Positions 23,334 through 37,177 of a stretch of DNA of 64,000 nt are shown one piece after another; positions within the stretch are counted from its first letter, which is position 1; each line of letters begins with the position of its first letter. The position numbers and the translations under genes were made by a program. A model generated the notes under the pieces. The model was not told the origin of the DNA and searched no databases. It saw only the letters and a program-made list of their open reading frames with translations. This stretch comes from Mycteria americana (Eukaryota; Chordata; Aves; Ciconiiformes; Ciconiidae). The stretch is taken from assembly GCF_035582795.1 (NCBI RefSeq), contig NC_134370.1:30429501-30493500 (forward strand). The letters are read 5' to 3'.

Positions 23334-26300
23334 GAAGCCAGCCGCCCCGCGCCCTCGGGGCGCCCGCTCGCTCGCGTCTCCCCGTCAAAACCCGGTGCTG
23401 GCCGAGCGCCGGCGGGCTCGGGCCGGGGCGATGCCTCGGTGGGAGGCTGCCGCCGCGTCTCGGGGAGACGTGGGGCTCCCGTGCGGTCGCTGCCCTGAGG
23501 GAGGCCGGGGAGCTCCGAAGTTTGCGCTTCTTTTCTCCCTCCCCCGCTTGCGCCCCCCTCCCCCCCGGCACGTTCCCCGCTTGTGCGATGGGTGGCGAGG
23601 CGGGAGCAGCCATTTGAGGTGACTAGATTTCGCTGTGGTTTTTAGGAAAGATGCAGACCCCCCCTTTCCCCTCCCAGGCTGGTCTGCGGAAGGTGTTTAG
23701 GAGATGGTGGGAGGTGTCTGAGCGAGAGGGACGGGTGATGACCCCCCAGGCAGCGGCGGCTCCCAGCAGGGGCAGCGGGGAGAGTGGTCCTCGGCAGGTG
23801 CGGGGTGGGTTGTGCCTGTGCCTCCCTGCCGGTGAGGGAGTTCGGCTTTCCACACAGTCGTCTCCCTTGAAAGAGATGAGAGCGGGCTCCGGAAGGATGC
23901 TCCCTCCGTCCCAGTGCCCGGCTCCTGAAAGAGCCGCCGCCAGCTCCCCCTGGAAGGAGCACGGGGCACCCCGCGAATATGCAGACGCAGCCAAACCCTT
24001 TCCCGGCTCCTGTGTGTAGCCACAGCACCGTCTTGCCGTAACTGTTTTTTTTTTTAAGCAGAGGAGGGGGCTAGTTCCCCGATTGATGCTCGGTGGCTGG
24101 CTCTTCCCACCCTCCCAGGCACAAACCTAAGGATTCGGGCTAAATCTGAAAATTCATTTGGTCTGGGTGCATCAACTTTCAGCTTCTCGTAAAGGTTATC
24201 TAGGACAAATGCAATCTGTGCCAAGAGAACTTCTGTGCGGTGCTATTTAGTGAAATGCTCAATTATACTGTATTACAGTCATCTTCTGCGTTTTCGTGGA
24301 TGCAGTATAGGAAATGAGACGCCGTGTGTCCTCCATTAACTCTTAGTTGCTTCTGCTAGGAACGTCAATTCAATTGAATGCTACCACCTGAATTGCTTTT
24401 ACAGCCCAGGGCTCCCCTTTTGCATGCTGATATATGGCTATTCCGCTAGAGGATTTTGTTAGCAAGTCATCTGAACTTTATTTTGTCCATTAAATCTATT
24501 TGCTGATGAGCCCTGGGGCAGAGAGTATATGCAGAGCGAACTGATCTTGTGAATTGACGAAATTGGGAGAAGAACAGCAAATTGGACGTGTATGTGTGGG
24601 TGGGTGGGTGTGCAGGTGGCGGATGGCTGGGAATGATTACGAATCAAACTATCACTAGATCAGAAGAGCAAAACAAGGCAGTAACTCGCTTCCCCAGTGT
24701 CTGCTACAGTAACTGGGAGAGAACCATCCCTTACAGGTGTGTCTGAGCCTGCTTGCTTTGTAGGTACAACCTAAGGAAGTCATATGTTACCAGAAGGAAA
24801 ATCTCTTGTGGAGCTGAACCCTACCCATTTCACTTGGGTGTAGGGAGCTGTATAGGGCACTTTTAAAACCAAAACAGCAAAGGGAGCCTGGTTTTCAACC
24901 TTGTGTCTCTGTTTTCAAGCCTTGTGTGAACCAGCTATGTTACATGGTGTTTCAAACTGCCGTGACCTGTGTGTGTCTGAGATGCTGCCTGGGCTTGCCA
25001 GGTGGGATCTGTTGGGGTCTAGATGCTCCCTTGCAATCTCTTCCTTTCTCCTCTTTCTGGGTATGTAAGAGAAATCCACAGCAATTTCCGCCCCTCTGTT
25101 CTGTCTCCTTACAAGGTATAGAAGGCAAGAATATCCTGATTAATAAATAATGTTCAGCTGGCAGGACTCTCCTCCATGCAAGACACACAAAGGAAGAAGA
25201 AAACCCACAATCTTGAAATGTTCCTGGCAGCTGCAGAGTCTCATAACTATTATTTGTTTTAGGGAGACTGCTAATACCTTTTACAGCAGGGTGTTTCCCC
25301 TCATTAAATACAGCTCGGTTATAGGATGAAATGCAAGAAGTGCAAATCCAGCAGAAATTGACCCTGTTTGGGCACATTGATAGCAGAGATTATCATTAAT
25401 GGAAGATTAAATAGATTACATAAAAAAGGATTTGAATTTGTAGGGCATGTGGAAATTTTTTTTAAAGCCTACAGATGTACTTTCCTGATGCATATAAGCA
25501 TCTCTGAGGATACATGTAAAATTCTCTGAGGCTGCAGTATCCACTGGAGGGGAGAGGGAGAAGAAATGCAATCTTTCTGCCATGAACTGCTGACATGGTG
25601 TGACCCCAAAGCAAGTGTCTGCATCTGCCACTAACAGCTCTTAGGAAGAAAGGAAATTTTTTAAAATAAATTCATTGTCATTTTCCAGGTTGAACTGCAT
25701 GATCCTCCTGTGCCCGTTGCTCCAGCTGCTATTGAAATGAAAGTCATGGATCCCGTTGTACCATGTGAATACAAATCTGACATGACAAATCTGATGCCCC
25801 AGCTTTCAAAATAGTGCACACCTTTGCGTGATCCTCTGGCTTGGCAAGGCACATATGTGGGCAGGAGTCATAGGTTATTTAGCATTTCACAGCTTTTAAG
25901 AAAAGAAGCAGCTGTCTTTGTTTATAGTCATTCGTGTTGCAGTTCATTTAATTGTTTTAACATGTTAAAATGGGCTCAAAATATGACTTAGGAAAATGGA
26001 AGGCAAATCAGGAGTTATTTCTCCAGAAAACCGGATGATTGCCCACCTGAAGTAAATGTTGGTAAAGCCTTTTCTCTGTGTGTGTATTCATCTGAGGAGA
26101 TGTTGTGAAATCTCTCACTTTTTTGTGGGTGTGCATAATGACAATAATTCTTGGTTGTGTTTCACTCAAAGTCAAGCTAGCTGTTAGCTGTTTTGAAAGT
26201 TCTTGATGAAGATCCTTCGGGTTCTGACTAAGCAAAAGCCACTTACTCATCAAATCTCGCTCTGTGTCTTGTGCCTGCATGTGTTTGTCATGATCATGCA

Positions 26301-27700
26301 CGGACTATGGCTTTTCAGCATGAACCTCTTTATCCAGTGCTCAACATAAAACTCAATCATTGATTTAGAAAGACAGTCCAGCCTGTAGATCAGAAAAATC
26401 AACCAACTGATTGGAACACACCAGTGAGGTTTTAGTTTTATCAAGCCATTGGTTTCATTTCTAGAGAGTCATGCCCTGATTTTTCCAATATGCATTTTTC
26501 ATGGTATTCTGGGTTCTTCAGTAATGTTGTTATGTTTAAATTGAGATACTGTACTTATAAGAATTCCTGTGTGAATTCAGCTATGAAATAGCACTGTGGT
26601 TTCTCTTGTGTTCATATGACCAAAGACTAATGCAGAGAACTGAGGTCAGGCAGGTGGGGCTCGACTAATGCATAGTAACCAAGGAAAGAGATGTTACAGA
26701 ACTCTTAATCGATATATCTTGTGGAGTCCAATTGCGACCTTTTTTTATGAGTCCAGACTGCAGCCTGAGTATACTTTGATTTCCTGCTAAAGATTTTCTG
26801 GTCCAGTCGTTTATCCTAGTCATATCTCTGTTGTTATGCACGGCATGGGTTCAAGTAACAAGCATCTGGCAGCTGAACTGTTACCAACACTGACATTTTG
26901 GTAAAAGCTGTTTGTTTTATTTTGCACTGACTCAAATATCTTTTTCACATTAAGGATGACACTTAGATGGAACTGCGGGGTTTTCACCAACTGGAGGGTG
27001 TTGTGGGAGGTGCCAAACCGTAGTAAAACCAGACCTACTCTTCCCAGAGCTCTAAAACGTTCAGCCAACAAATGACATGTATCTGTGAACACTTTGCATT
27101 ATGATCGTGAGCTGTCATTGAAATTGAGAGGAGCACGCATGACTGTAAAGCACGTGCCTTTAGCATTGACTAAGATTCATGTCAGTTATTTATCAATTTG
27201 TAATGCATCAAAAGCTGTTGAATTGGAAAAAAATACTGAAGCGAACAACTGGGAGTTCTAAAAGCATTTGCTTCTTCCTCATTCCCACTTACTTTCTATT
27301 CACATACCATGAGTCAACGTACCACAGACGTGATTAGATTTGTGTTTCCCATCTTAAATACTTGTCAACAGGAAGGCTACTGTCAAGATAAAAATAATAA
27401 ATACAGAATTGTAGTCACACCACTAAAGTGGAAGTTATTGTAATTTTATTTTTCATATTTTACAGTTATAACTCGCTTCATCTGTTTCAATAGAGTTGGA
27501 TGACACTGGACTAAAGTTCCGTTTTCCATTTATAATCCCCTTTATACTTAGGAACTAGCACAGTTTTCACTGAGTTCATAGGAAAGCGGAGCGTTTAAAT
27601 AAAAGTCCCACTCGCAGACATGTACATTGCTTCTGTTCAGATATATTTCCTCCATGTTCCTTTTATTGAAGTGTTCGTTGGAATCCCATGACCTAGGAGA
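23328..27700 (+). other. NRG3: NRG3 intron 1, proximal part
   Basis: The first 300 bases are still CpG-island sequence, grading into AT-rich intron. Apparent frames at 23332-24028 on both strands are GC-rich chance frames without domains. A GTGGGTGG-rich patch lies at about 24590-24620. No exon was recognised. Confidence 0.7.
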
Positions 27701-27807
27701 GCTTTCACAGCACTGGTATGATGAGAGGAAAGGATATGGCTGAAATTACTCCATGCTTTCACAGCACTGGTATGATGAGAGGAAGGATATGGCTGAAATT
27801 ACTCCAT
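27701..27807 (+). repeat. 54/53-bp tandem duplication
   Basis: Copy 1 (27701-27754) and copy 2 (27755-27807) begin GCTTTCACAGCACTGGTATG and are identical except for one A missing from copy 2 (GGAAAGG versus GGAAGG). The near-identity indicates a recent duplication. Confidence 0.95.
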
Positions 27808-28480
27808 GCTGCCTTTTTACCCTAAAGAAGATTCTTTTGGGGGCTGTAAGGATTCTCATTATGTTGATTTAACCTGTGATCACTGGCAAAAGCAAAGCCT
27901 TGCATTTTATTTGGCATATTTTTTAGCATCTATACAAGGACATTATGTGATATATTATATGTTGACAACGGAATACCATTATTAAATTAAAGTATTGATT
28001 TATTGCAAAGTATTATGCTAAAGTAATGTCAGTGGTTTGTCTAAACCCACAGAAAATGGAAATTAAAAATTAAAGCAAAAGACCTGTCTCTATCTACAGT
28101 ATTGTGTCTAGTGTTGCAGTACATTTATCATCTGACTCTTTATCATCTCACTGCTCTGAAACCTCCTGCAAAGCCCAGTAAATACGGATTGGTATGGATT
28201 TAGCTTTGACTTTATCTTTACATTCTATAGCTCATGTGGCTTTCAGGAAGTACCTAAAGCATACTAGTGTTTGGTTTTGCTGATTTCTCCCATGACTTGT
28301 TTGGAAACAAACTGCACAAGGAAAGGTGCCTAGGAAAATTGTGTAGGACTACCTGGTCAGACATCTAAATAAATAAATAAACCCCAGAGACATCTGGGTG
28401 TCTTTGAGCCTGGTGATTTCTTTTTGAGATTCTTTGTGGTTTGAACACGTTTGTAATATTCCCATCTTAACCGTGCACGG

Positions 28481-28508
28481 GTGTGCGTGCGCATGCGCAC
28501 ACACGCAC
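28481..28508. repeat. Alternating purine-pyrimidine tract with NRF1-type palindrome
   Basis: 28 bases of strict purine-pyrimidine alternation (GT/GC/AC steps), a sequence type able to adopt Z-DNA. Its centre, 28487-28500, is a perfect 14-base palindrome containing TGCGCATGCGCA (28488-28499), which matches the NRF1 consensus. Confidence 0.75.
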
Positions 28509-31500
28509 AAAATACAGGCAGGTATTTGTGCATTTGCACAGCACCTGTTTTCCAGGAGGACTGGGACCTCAAAGCCTCTAGTGACTTGTGGACCAGTCTT
28601 TGCTAAGCAAGACAGCTACTGTGGTTGTGGTGCTTGCCCTTGCAGTGTAGTTCAGAAAAGAAACCCAGAGGTTTCATTGTAGCTGACTGGACTGAATGCC
28701 AAGTTAAAGTGCATCTTTTTTAATTTGAAAGTCTCTTTCGGGTTCTGCTGTGTGGAAGGGATTTTGTTGTCACTTACTATATTAAGCATAGGTATGGTTT
28801 TTTGCATTACAAGAGTAGACAAAACACAGTTAGGAAAAACAACAAGGCACTTCGTGTTATGGAGATGATTTCTTACTCTAAGGGACTTAGTTCTTGGATC
28901 CATATGGGGTGGTTAGAAGTGTCCCTTAATCAGGCGGCTGTGGTCCAGATCAAAGCTAGGGCTGTGTTTTCTCATTGCTCAGAACTAAATTTCCAAGGCG
29001 GACAGCTTTTAAACCTGCTTTCATACTTTCACCTTCCCCTTCATACCTAAGCTCGAGCCACTCCACTGAGTAAAGTACATCTTCGGTGGAGGAAAGTAGC
29101 TCCCTGTGAGGGCTGAGCAGATGGGCTTGCCAGGTGAGGGCACTTCTGACGGGGACAAGACAGAGGATGAGCATTCAAATGGCTTCTAGGTAACACACAG
29201 AGAAAGTAAATGCACATAGGTGGACAAGTGCTTTTTGACTGGGTTTCTGGGGCCCCTTGGTAAAATGCATTCAAGAGGAGAAAAATGAATAAAGCAGCCA
29301 CAAGGAAAATTAAAATAGCAACTGCATTTATAAATTTCAGTGTCCTTTTCACAGAAGAAATACCTAATTGGATCAACTCTTCCTGGTGAAATTTGGGGAT
29401 ATCAGGGAAGAATACATTTACTAAATACTTATTGCTAACTGTTTAAATGTTTGTTTCTGAAACTTTATCAATATGTTCAATATTACTCTAGTAATATTTA
29501 AAAATATAGATAAAATAAGTAAAACCTACAAAATCCTTCCAGTATTCCATCTTTTCTGTCCTCCAATGCCAGTATTTTGCATTTCCAAAGCTGTGTTTCT
29601 CATGTAGCATGTAAATAAAAGGATTCCATGACTTTCAGGTCTTTTTTACAACATATTACTCCTGATTTTTTTCTTTTTTTGTGGTGTAGTTCTGATGACT
29701 GCTGATTGTAGGAGACAAACTATTCAGCTTTAAAGATAATTCACTTCATGTCATGTTTAGCAACTGATTTTTAAGTCCCAATTGATTTATTTTTTTTCCT
29801 CAGAGTAGTTTGATTTTTATATTTCTGCAGGAATTAAACCTTTGGGAAAAGCTCAGGTAGAATGGGAGAGGCTTGCTGTCCAATAAAAACATAACTGGGT
29901 AAAAAGATAAAGTGAAACTTGGGTCTGAAATACCTGAAGAAATTCCTGCTTTAGTCCCTGTAAAATAAGCCCAACAACTTTTTTGCTTTAGCATCTCCTT
30001 TTCGTTTGTTGCTTTTTGGTTTTATGGCTTTTCTTTTCCTTTTAAAATTTGAATTAACCTCTTGGCAATTCTAAGGGCCCTACAGTTGCGTCCCATCCCT
30101 CCTCCCCCCTTGTATTTTACGCTCATAGAGAAGATGCACATTAACAATGCATATATACTGGCGATGTGGTAGGTGCTCTTTGTAGAAAAATGAATTAGTA
30201 TTTTAATCTGTATGACAAGACCTTTCACTGAGGCATTTTGTAACTTTGTTAGCAAAGAATTGAGGAAAAAATATCCTGACAGTATTGTGTGTAGAAGTTG
30301 TGCTGAATTAATTAGTTTAGAGTCTTTGGTTTTTATAATGAGATTGCTATATGGCCCAATTTTGCAAACGTATAGGCGCAATTTAGGCTGTGCGAGTGAT
30401 GTCTTTTCTCTTTTGTAGAGTTATGCATCTGCGGAATCGGGGTCAATTTATGTGAACATCTGTGTGATTAAATCTGTTTCGGTGTCTTAGATTGCAGTGT
30501 GAATGCTTACAAAACATGCCTGTGTAAATAAATGTACATCAGCTTTAAAGTGCTGCTTTTTAAAAGTTGTCAGCATTATTTAAATGTGCTTATTAGAACT
30601 GAGTTTCCATTAGTGCCTTTTCTTTTTTGTGTGTGTTTAGCACTACCATGAAAAATATACCATTATCCTGTTTATTCTTTGCCTGAAATACGTTCTGTAG
30701 TAAAAACTTTGTGTTCTGGGGGACCGTAGCTGCTTGGCTGTAGACTGTCACAAGACACGTGGGTCATGAATTTTTTTTTTTGCACATCGCTTTTAAAGGA
30801 TTTCCTTACCTGATATTTAGATTTTTTTTTGTATTATTCTGGAAACTGATACTTTTGTGTTTGTACAGCTGACACTGACTTTTTCCTAAAGCTTATAGAT
30901 AGAAAATGTTTTCTAAAACATTAGAGATGGCAAGTTGTGTTTTAAGATTTAGTTATTTTCCGAAATCAAACTTATGAAATTATCCTCACATTGTTCATTT
31001 CACAGCATCATTACTGTTAAAGTTCAAGATTTTAGTTCAGCAGGAACTGAGCCTTGATTGCTGGTTGCTACCAGATAGAGGGGCTATAGCACTGTGTAAC
31101 AGCAAACCATTAAATTAGTATTAATAGCAAATAGCCTCTTTTCCAGATCTGGTTATTCTCACTGATGGCAGGACTTGTAAAGCAAGCATTTGAGATAAGA
31201 TGGGGTTATTCTCTGGGAAGGGCTTCGGTGGTCTGTTTCTACTTCAGTGACAAGGGTTTTTTTCCGACGTGGTTGGCAAGGAAGGTAGAAAACATACAAT
31301 CTAGCCTTGCAGTTGCTGTGCTGCTTCTAAATGTAATCAGGATTTTAACAAAAACGAAAAACTTAGATCAAAAAGTGTTACTAACCTGCAAAATTGTGCT
31401 GCATTGTGCAATACTAATGTTTACTTATGTCTCCCAGTTTAATGCATAATAAAATAGCATTTCCAATAGTGTGATCAGAGTGGCTGAGAGTCGTAGCTAG

Positions 31501-32077
31501 CTAACCTTCTCAGCGGCTGAGTAATACTGTTGAATGTTAAAAAAAGGTGTAGGGAATCTTTTTTTCCTCTCCCCCTGGTGAATTACAGTACAAGTGGTCA
31601 GAGGGTTATCATTAAAATAATACTAAGCTATCCTAGAAGTTTTGACTTGGGATTGATCATGTAATACTTGCTAAAAACAATATTAATTGTCTTCCAAAGG
31701 GGTGTGCTTTGTTAGGGTTTTTTTAAGAGTAGTGTTGTGTGGAGAGGAAATTAATTTTCTTGTTCAGTCAGTGAATTTACAAAAGAGAAGCAGGGTTTTT
31801 GTTTGAAACCTAGAGATAAGCTGCACCGAAATGGTATGGTGATTTTCCTGCCATTTAACAGTATCAAATATGAAGACTTTGCACTGCTAGGGTTCAGTGG
31901 GCAGTGAGTTCAGGAACTTAGCTGAGGGGATTATTCTGATGAGTGTCGGTGCTCCTGATATAGAAGGGCAGAGGTACTTTTATAATTATTTCATAAGTAG
32001 CTAAACCACATTAGTCTTTAGCCTGAAATCTGGCCCACCTACATAAGGGTCATAGCATTAAAGTTCAATCCTCTCAA

Positions 32078-32092
32078 TTTTTTTTTTTTTTT
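32078..32092 (+). repeat. Poly(T) tract, T15
   Basis: Uninterrupted T-run on the NRG3 sense strand. Confidence 0.9.
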
Positions 32093-34086
32093 AATAACTA
32101 AAAAGCCAAAATGCCATGCATAAATACATACAGCATTGATTTTTTTCCTTAAGCAGTTTGGGTTTCTTTTGCTTTTAGATTTCAATCTTTATTTTATAAC
32201 TTATGTTGCTAGTACATACCATGCATTTCACAGGGTCAGCTGCTTATTTATAAGACTGTATCTCAATGTAATAAAGTTGATTGATTGTAATTAGTTTCCA
32301 TCAATCAAAAATGTTAGTCAGAAAAATACAGGGTGCAAACTAAAACAATTTATAAATTGTAGTATCTAACGGGTGAAAATACTCATTGAATGCTGTTTCT
32401 GAGTTTATGACATACACACTTTTAAATTCACTGATTATCTCAAAGCAATGTAGAAATGATGCAATCTGCTACTAAACTTAGACTGTGTGCTTCTGCAACA
32501 GGTTTTCATAGTGCACATAGGCTCTCTTCCTACCAAAGCTGCTCTGTTAGGAGGTTGCACCTTTGCCTCAACTGACTACTTTCTGAGCTGTGAAGATGGC
32601 GACCTTGACGCTCATGATGATAATAAAAACAGCGTAGACAATGCAACATTCACAGGAGACTTTGAAAGTTGTAGGATTTACAGTCCAAAGGCTCATTTCT
32701 ACTGGGAAAGGTGAACATTTGCCACTTGGTGACTACTGTCACCTTGCTTTAGAGAAGAAGGGTGGCAGACGGGCAGTGGAGATGACGGGGTGAGCTGTAC
32801 CCATCCTGTGCTTCTGCACAAGAAGCTCTTCAGCATGGTTCGGCCTGATCTGGGAAGACACAGCCTTTGCCTTGGCTCTGTCAGCATTAACTATCCTGCC
32901 TTGTTCTCTACAAAAGCACAGAGGGAAAGAAGTGTTTCTAATACCTTTTCATATCTGGAGCACGTTCATTACAGCGGCTTACTTAGTCCTAAATGAAAAA
33001 CAAGAATAGTAACGTGATATTTCAAATTGGTTTTAGAAATATCTGCCTGCAATAGGGAATTCTTACAGGTTTTAGTTCTTGGATGGCTGGATTTCATCTG
33101 AATATATGAAGCTGAAATGTTAGTGTGTGATATGTTTAAGAGGGGAAGAAAGAAGAGTCTGATATTGTAATTGTTATTTTATAGGAGATTGAAGAGATCA
33201 CTTGCATCTACTGAATTTCAGTAATTGGGTACACTACAAGACTTGATTATACCTTGTTTTTACATACATCTGAAAAGCTATCCTCTATTACCTTGGCAGA
33301 TGTAGAGGATTTGTAGCCAGCCACAGCTTCACTGCTGTAAGGTGCATCTATAAATGTGAACATACACGGTTTGAGGAGCTACTCTGCAATGAGTAACGGC
33401 TCCTCATTCCCAGTTTGTTTACAGTGCATATTTTGGAAACATTTACAGGTATTTATTCAAGTTTGATAATAATTAAAATACATTTATCCCTGATTTTAAC
33501 AGTGATTCTGGCTGGTGAGTGATGTACCTGTAGAAAATGAAGTGTATTGGACAGCCCTAAGCTAAAAGTCCTTACTGTAGAGAGGTTATTGTGGGTAGAG
33601 GCTTACAGTGAGGATGAGGTACGCTAGGTGATAAAAAGAATAATTCTTGTGAGATGTTGTATTTGCATACTGTGAGAATTTTGTCTGTTTAAAAGCAGTG
33701 TGGGTTTATTAGGGAGTTTATTTTTTTAACTGCTTTTCAGAAGATACTGTAAGATTATATCTAATTAATTAAATATATTATATTTGAATTATTTAATTAG
33801 AGATTATTTTTCAACCATTCCTTAACATTCTAACACTCTCTTAATGTTTTTTTCAGGTTTGTAATCCTATTTATTAGTGCAATCTATATGACAGCATAGA
33901 CTCTTGGACTTTTTCCTTAACAAATACTACTTAAAAGTAAATTTACTATATTTTGTGTAATGAAATAGAATCTGAGGAACTCATCTCAGATGTAACTGAG
34001 TATTCAGTGGGAGCTGTAGGCTGCTCTGCAGTTCTGTAAGAATCACAGCAAGAAGCAGGATAGACTACAGACAGGCACTAGACTGA

Positions 34087-34104
34087 TTTTTTTTTTTTTT
34101 TTTT
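34087..34104 (+). repeat. Poly(T) tract, T18
   Basis: Uninterrupted T-run on the NRG3 sense strand. Confidence 0.9.
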
Positions 34105-37100
34105 ACTTGAGAACTAATAATTAAAGCTTGTTAAGGAATTTAGAGTCCAAACATAATGAGGCTCTTCTAATTATCACCAGATTTTGGTCCAACTCTGCAT
34201 TGGCAAAGAAGTAATTAAAAGCTTCTAAGTTCAGTTCAGCTCTGCATAAATGAAGGTTGGGATAATAAAAAACACATAAATAAAGGAAATAGGAAGATAT
34301 TAGATTAAGTATATGTGATATGCAATTTCAGTAGTAGTTATGGAAAATAAGTTGATGTAAACAAACCCAAAACCCCAAATGTAGTATCAGAGATTCAACA
34401 TTATTTCATGTCTTTGTTAGTTACTTTGTATAATGATTTCCTACATTACAGAACAAAATAACTTTTCCTACTAGGTATTGGAAAAGCATATCCCATAGTG
34501 CATAGATGGAGATACTTTGTGTGAAGACAGCGCTCAGGCTTGAATAAACTTCTGTGCTGCACCATGGTCTTTGGAGCTCTGCCCTTTGTTGTTACAACGG
34601 AATGAAATTACCTTGACTTTCCACTTCCACCAGAAAAAGGGTAACTTTGACGGTGTAGAGCTGTTATAATAGACAACTGCTATAGAATGACTTCACGTTC
34701 ACAAGTTCAGCTTGCTTATTAGTCTGCGATTCGTCCCCAAAAGTTGTTCAAACCTCAATAAAAGTAACAGACCATAGATTATTGGCTACTGGGAGTTAGG
34801 AGACCAGGAGAGGTCACTTCTTTTCCTCAAGCTCAGGTTTTCTTATTTGTGAAATAAAGACATGGTGAAGAGGTACAGATGAGAAGTGAGAGGTGCATTA
34901 TAATGAATGTTCAAAAAATAATAAGGAAATACACTTAACAAGTCTTATTTTAAATTTCAGAAGGTACCTAATATCCCTGCTTGTGCCATTGGTTGTGTGT
35001 GTGATCATTTTCAATAATTTTCTGATAGTGAAATCTATTAGACTTTAGTATTAAAGACGAAGGGATGGAAGCTTTTATTTTTTTAGGTGATTTAAACGCA
35101 TATCTCCAAATATAACCAAGATATGTCCCTGAATAACAGGGTTGTATCTGACAGCAGGGCAGGGCTGTATGTGAGACAACCTAACAAGCCAGTTACTCTA
35201 GTTCATAATTCCTTATTTTTGTCCTGCAGTGAGTTGAATCAGGTTTGAAAGTGGGACGCTCATTAGGCCAAAACCTGCCATTATGACAACCCCATTTAAA
35301 TCTTTTTAGCTTAACTTTATAGTCAGTTGTCACCGGGAATTTTACTAACTACTATGTTTTATATTGCTGTCTTGTTATATTTTAGAACTGAAGTGTTGTT
35401 GTTGCCATATCTCACATCAAAAGGAAGAAACACTTTCGGTATGGTGTAGTCTTCTATAGATAGAGTCAAAATGCTCTCTGAGTAGGTGGGATCCTTAGCC
35501 AAATCCAAACCCAATGAGGTAAGTGAGAATAAGTAGGCTCTAGCTAACATTTAAACAGTTACAAAGGAGTAACTTGCTTAGCCTCGTCTGTTGTTCTGCA
35601 TTTGCTCATAGTTGACTTTTATTAAATGTAGCTATGCTGATCTCTAAGAAAAAAACATCTGTTCTAACAGTAATAATGTATTTATTAGAAGGGATCTCGG
35701 AGAATGAGACAAGGTTTGTAAGAAAGGTATTCTAGTAGATCGACTAATACAATTGGAGAAAAATTGGCAAATGCTTTTTCAATGTGTCTTTGGTGAGGTC
35801 ATGTAACTGTCTTCGCTTTCACTTTTCAACCTGCTTCCAATAGTAGGGTTCTACCCTTAACAAAGTTTTAGGTATTTTTAAAATTAATTAGTTAACTGAA
35901 AATGTTTTTCATAACTTGAACTGATATGCTTAGCTTTGAAGTGTAAACAGCTAAGTGTAAATCTTGCTAAGTGTTGTCCTATTTGCTTATTTATCCTGCT
36001 GTTAGGTTTGGGGTTTAAAAACAATGTCCGTATCAGAGGAACTTACTAAAGGTGGATAAGAAACTGTTTATCATCTTAAAATTGTCATATATTCAGATTG
36101 TTTTAGTAGTTTGGAGAAAGTTTTAGTATGATTAGTTATTACTGAAGATTAATATTGTGTTAACACCTAGACATATGACCCCAACACAGATGTTCGCATT
36201 GAAGACTCACTCATTACGAATTTCAAAGCCTCTATGAAATGATTTATACCGGTGCTTGAAAATATGTTTTGGTAATAGTCTTTTTAATGCCTTTAGGACA
36301 TTTAATTGCCATTAAGTGGCATAATCTGCTGTTTGGAATGGAGAGCTGGGAGTATTTTGATTGCAAATAGGATAATGAAATGGATTGAAAACAAGGAGGA
36401 GTAATAAATGAATGGATCTGTACTATTAACAACCAGCTTGGGCTCAGCATCCTATTTATCACCAGAGTATATGGTGTGCAGCACCTAAGGTGGGATGTCT
36501 TTTCCCCAGGCAGTCATGGGGTTGATTACAGGTAGTAGTCTGTCTGAGGATTGATCCAGTCCCTGCTGTAGTAGTACTAAAGCTATGTTAATTTTAACAG
36601 TAGTAGATTAAGCCTGTGGATCTTCATTTGTTACTACTGAAGTCAATGGAAGCTCTGCACGTGGCCTGATATGGGACACATTCAAACTCAGTCTGGCACA
36701 GCCATGCCTGACTGGAATACCCATTTTACTGAACGGTGGGCTAGTATCTGTGTAGAAGGTTTCTGACAAGGTTTTTATATTCTGCATGACTTTCAGTAGT
36801 TCTTTCAATCTTGATTTGTAATATTTATATCATAATCTCATTACATGAACATCAAAGCACTCAAAAAGTTTGTGGTTTCAGATGGTTTTGCTTTAAAAAT
36901 AACATAAAAGTTAAATCTTTCCAAGTGGTATGCCCCGTTCCTTTCCACATATTTCAGTTGTGATCATGTGGCAGGGTGCCCAGTTGGTAGTCAGATAAGC
37001 ATTAGGAGAAACTAAATGATTTTTGTGGGGATCTGAGTTTGAAGTGGTTGCCTTGCCTCGGAATTTTCTTGGGGATCCACAAGTGCAGCTTTGTTAACAA

Positions 37101-37162
37101 CATTTGTAATTTGTAAAGAAAGCTGCACTGTAAACTTCAGGTCTTAAAAGGACAGAGTATGT

Positions 37163-37177
37163 AAAAAAAAAAAAAAA
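37163..37177 (+). repeat. Poly(A) tract, A15
   Basis: The only A-run of this length that I found in the intronic part of the window. Confidence 0.9.

Larger units (their letters stand above)
21850..23620. promoter_or_regulatory. NRG3: CpG island over NRG3 promoter and exon 1
   Basis: Base composition changes abruptly from AT-rich to very GC-rich with dense CpG at about 21850 and fades after about 23620. The only interruption is an AT-rich stretch around 22236-22321. The island covers the presumed promoter, the 5' leader, all of coding exon 1 and the first 300 bases of intron 1. GC boxes of Sp1/KLF type are visible at 21927-21934 (CCCCGCCC) and 22081-22088 (GGGCGGGG). The exact transcription start cannot be fixed from sequence. 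Long antisense frames across the island arise from the shortage of stop codons in GC-rich DNA. Confidence 0.9.

Noticed and set aside
23761..23776. Possible CTCF site (CCAGCAGGGGCAGC)
   Set aside because: One core position is shifted relative to the CTCF consensus, and GC-rich DNA gives many near matches.
29047..29376. Minus-strand frame with a hydrophobic, membrane-like stretch (INAVAILIFLVAALFIFLLL)
   Set aside because: It begins at TTG, with no ATG before the hydrophobic part and weak splice sites. T-rich codons easily give such runs by chance. I could not match it to a known protein.
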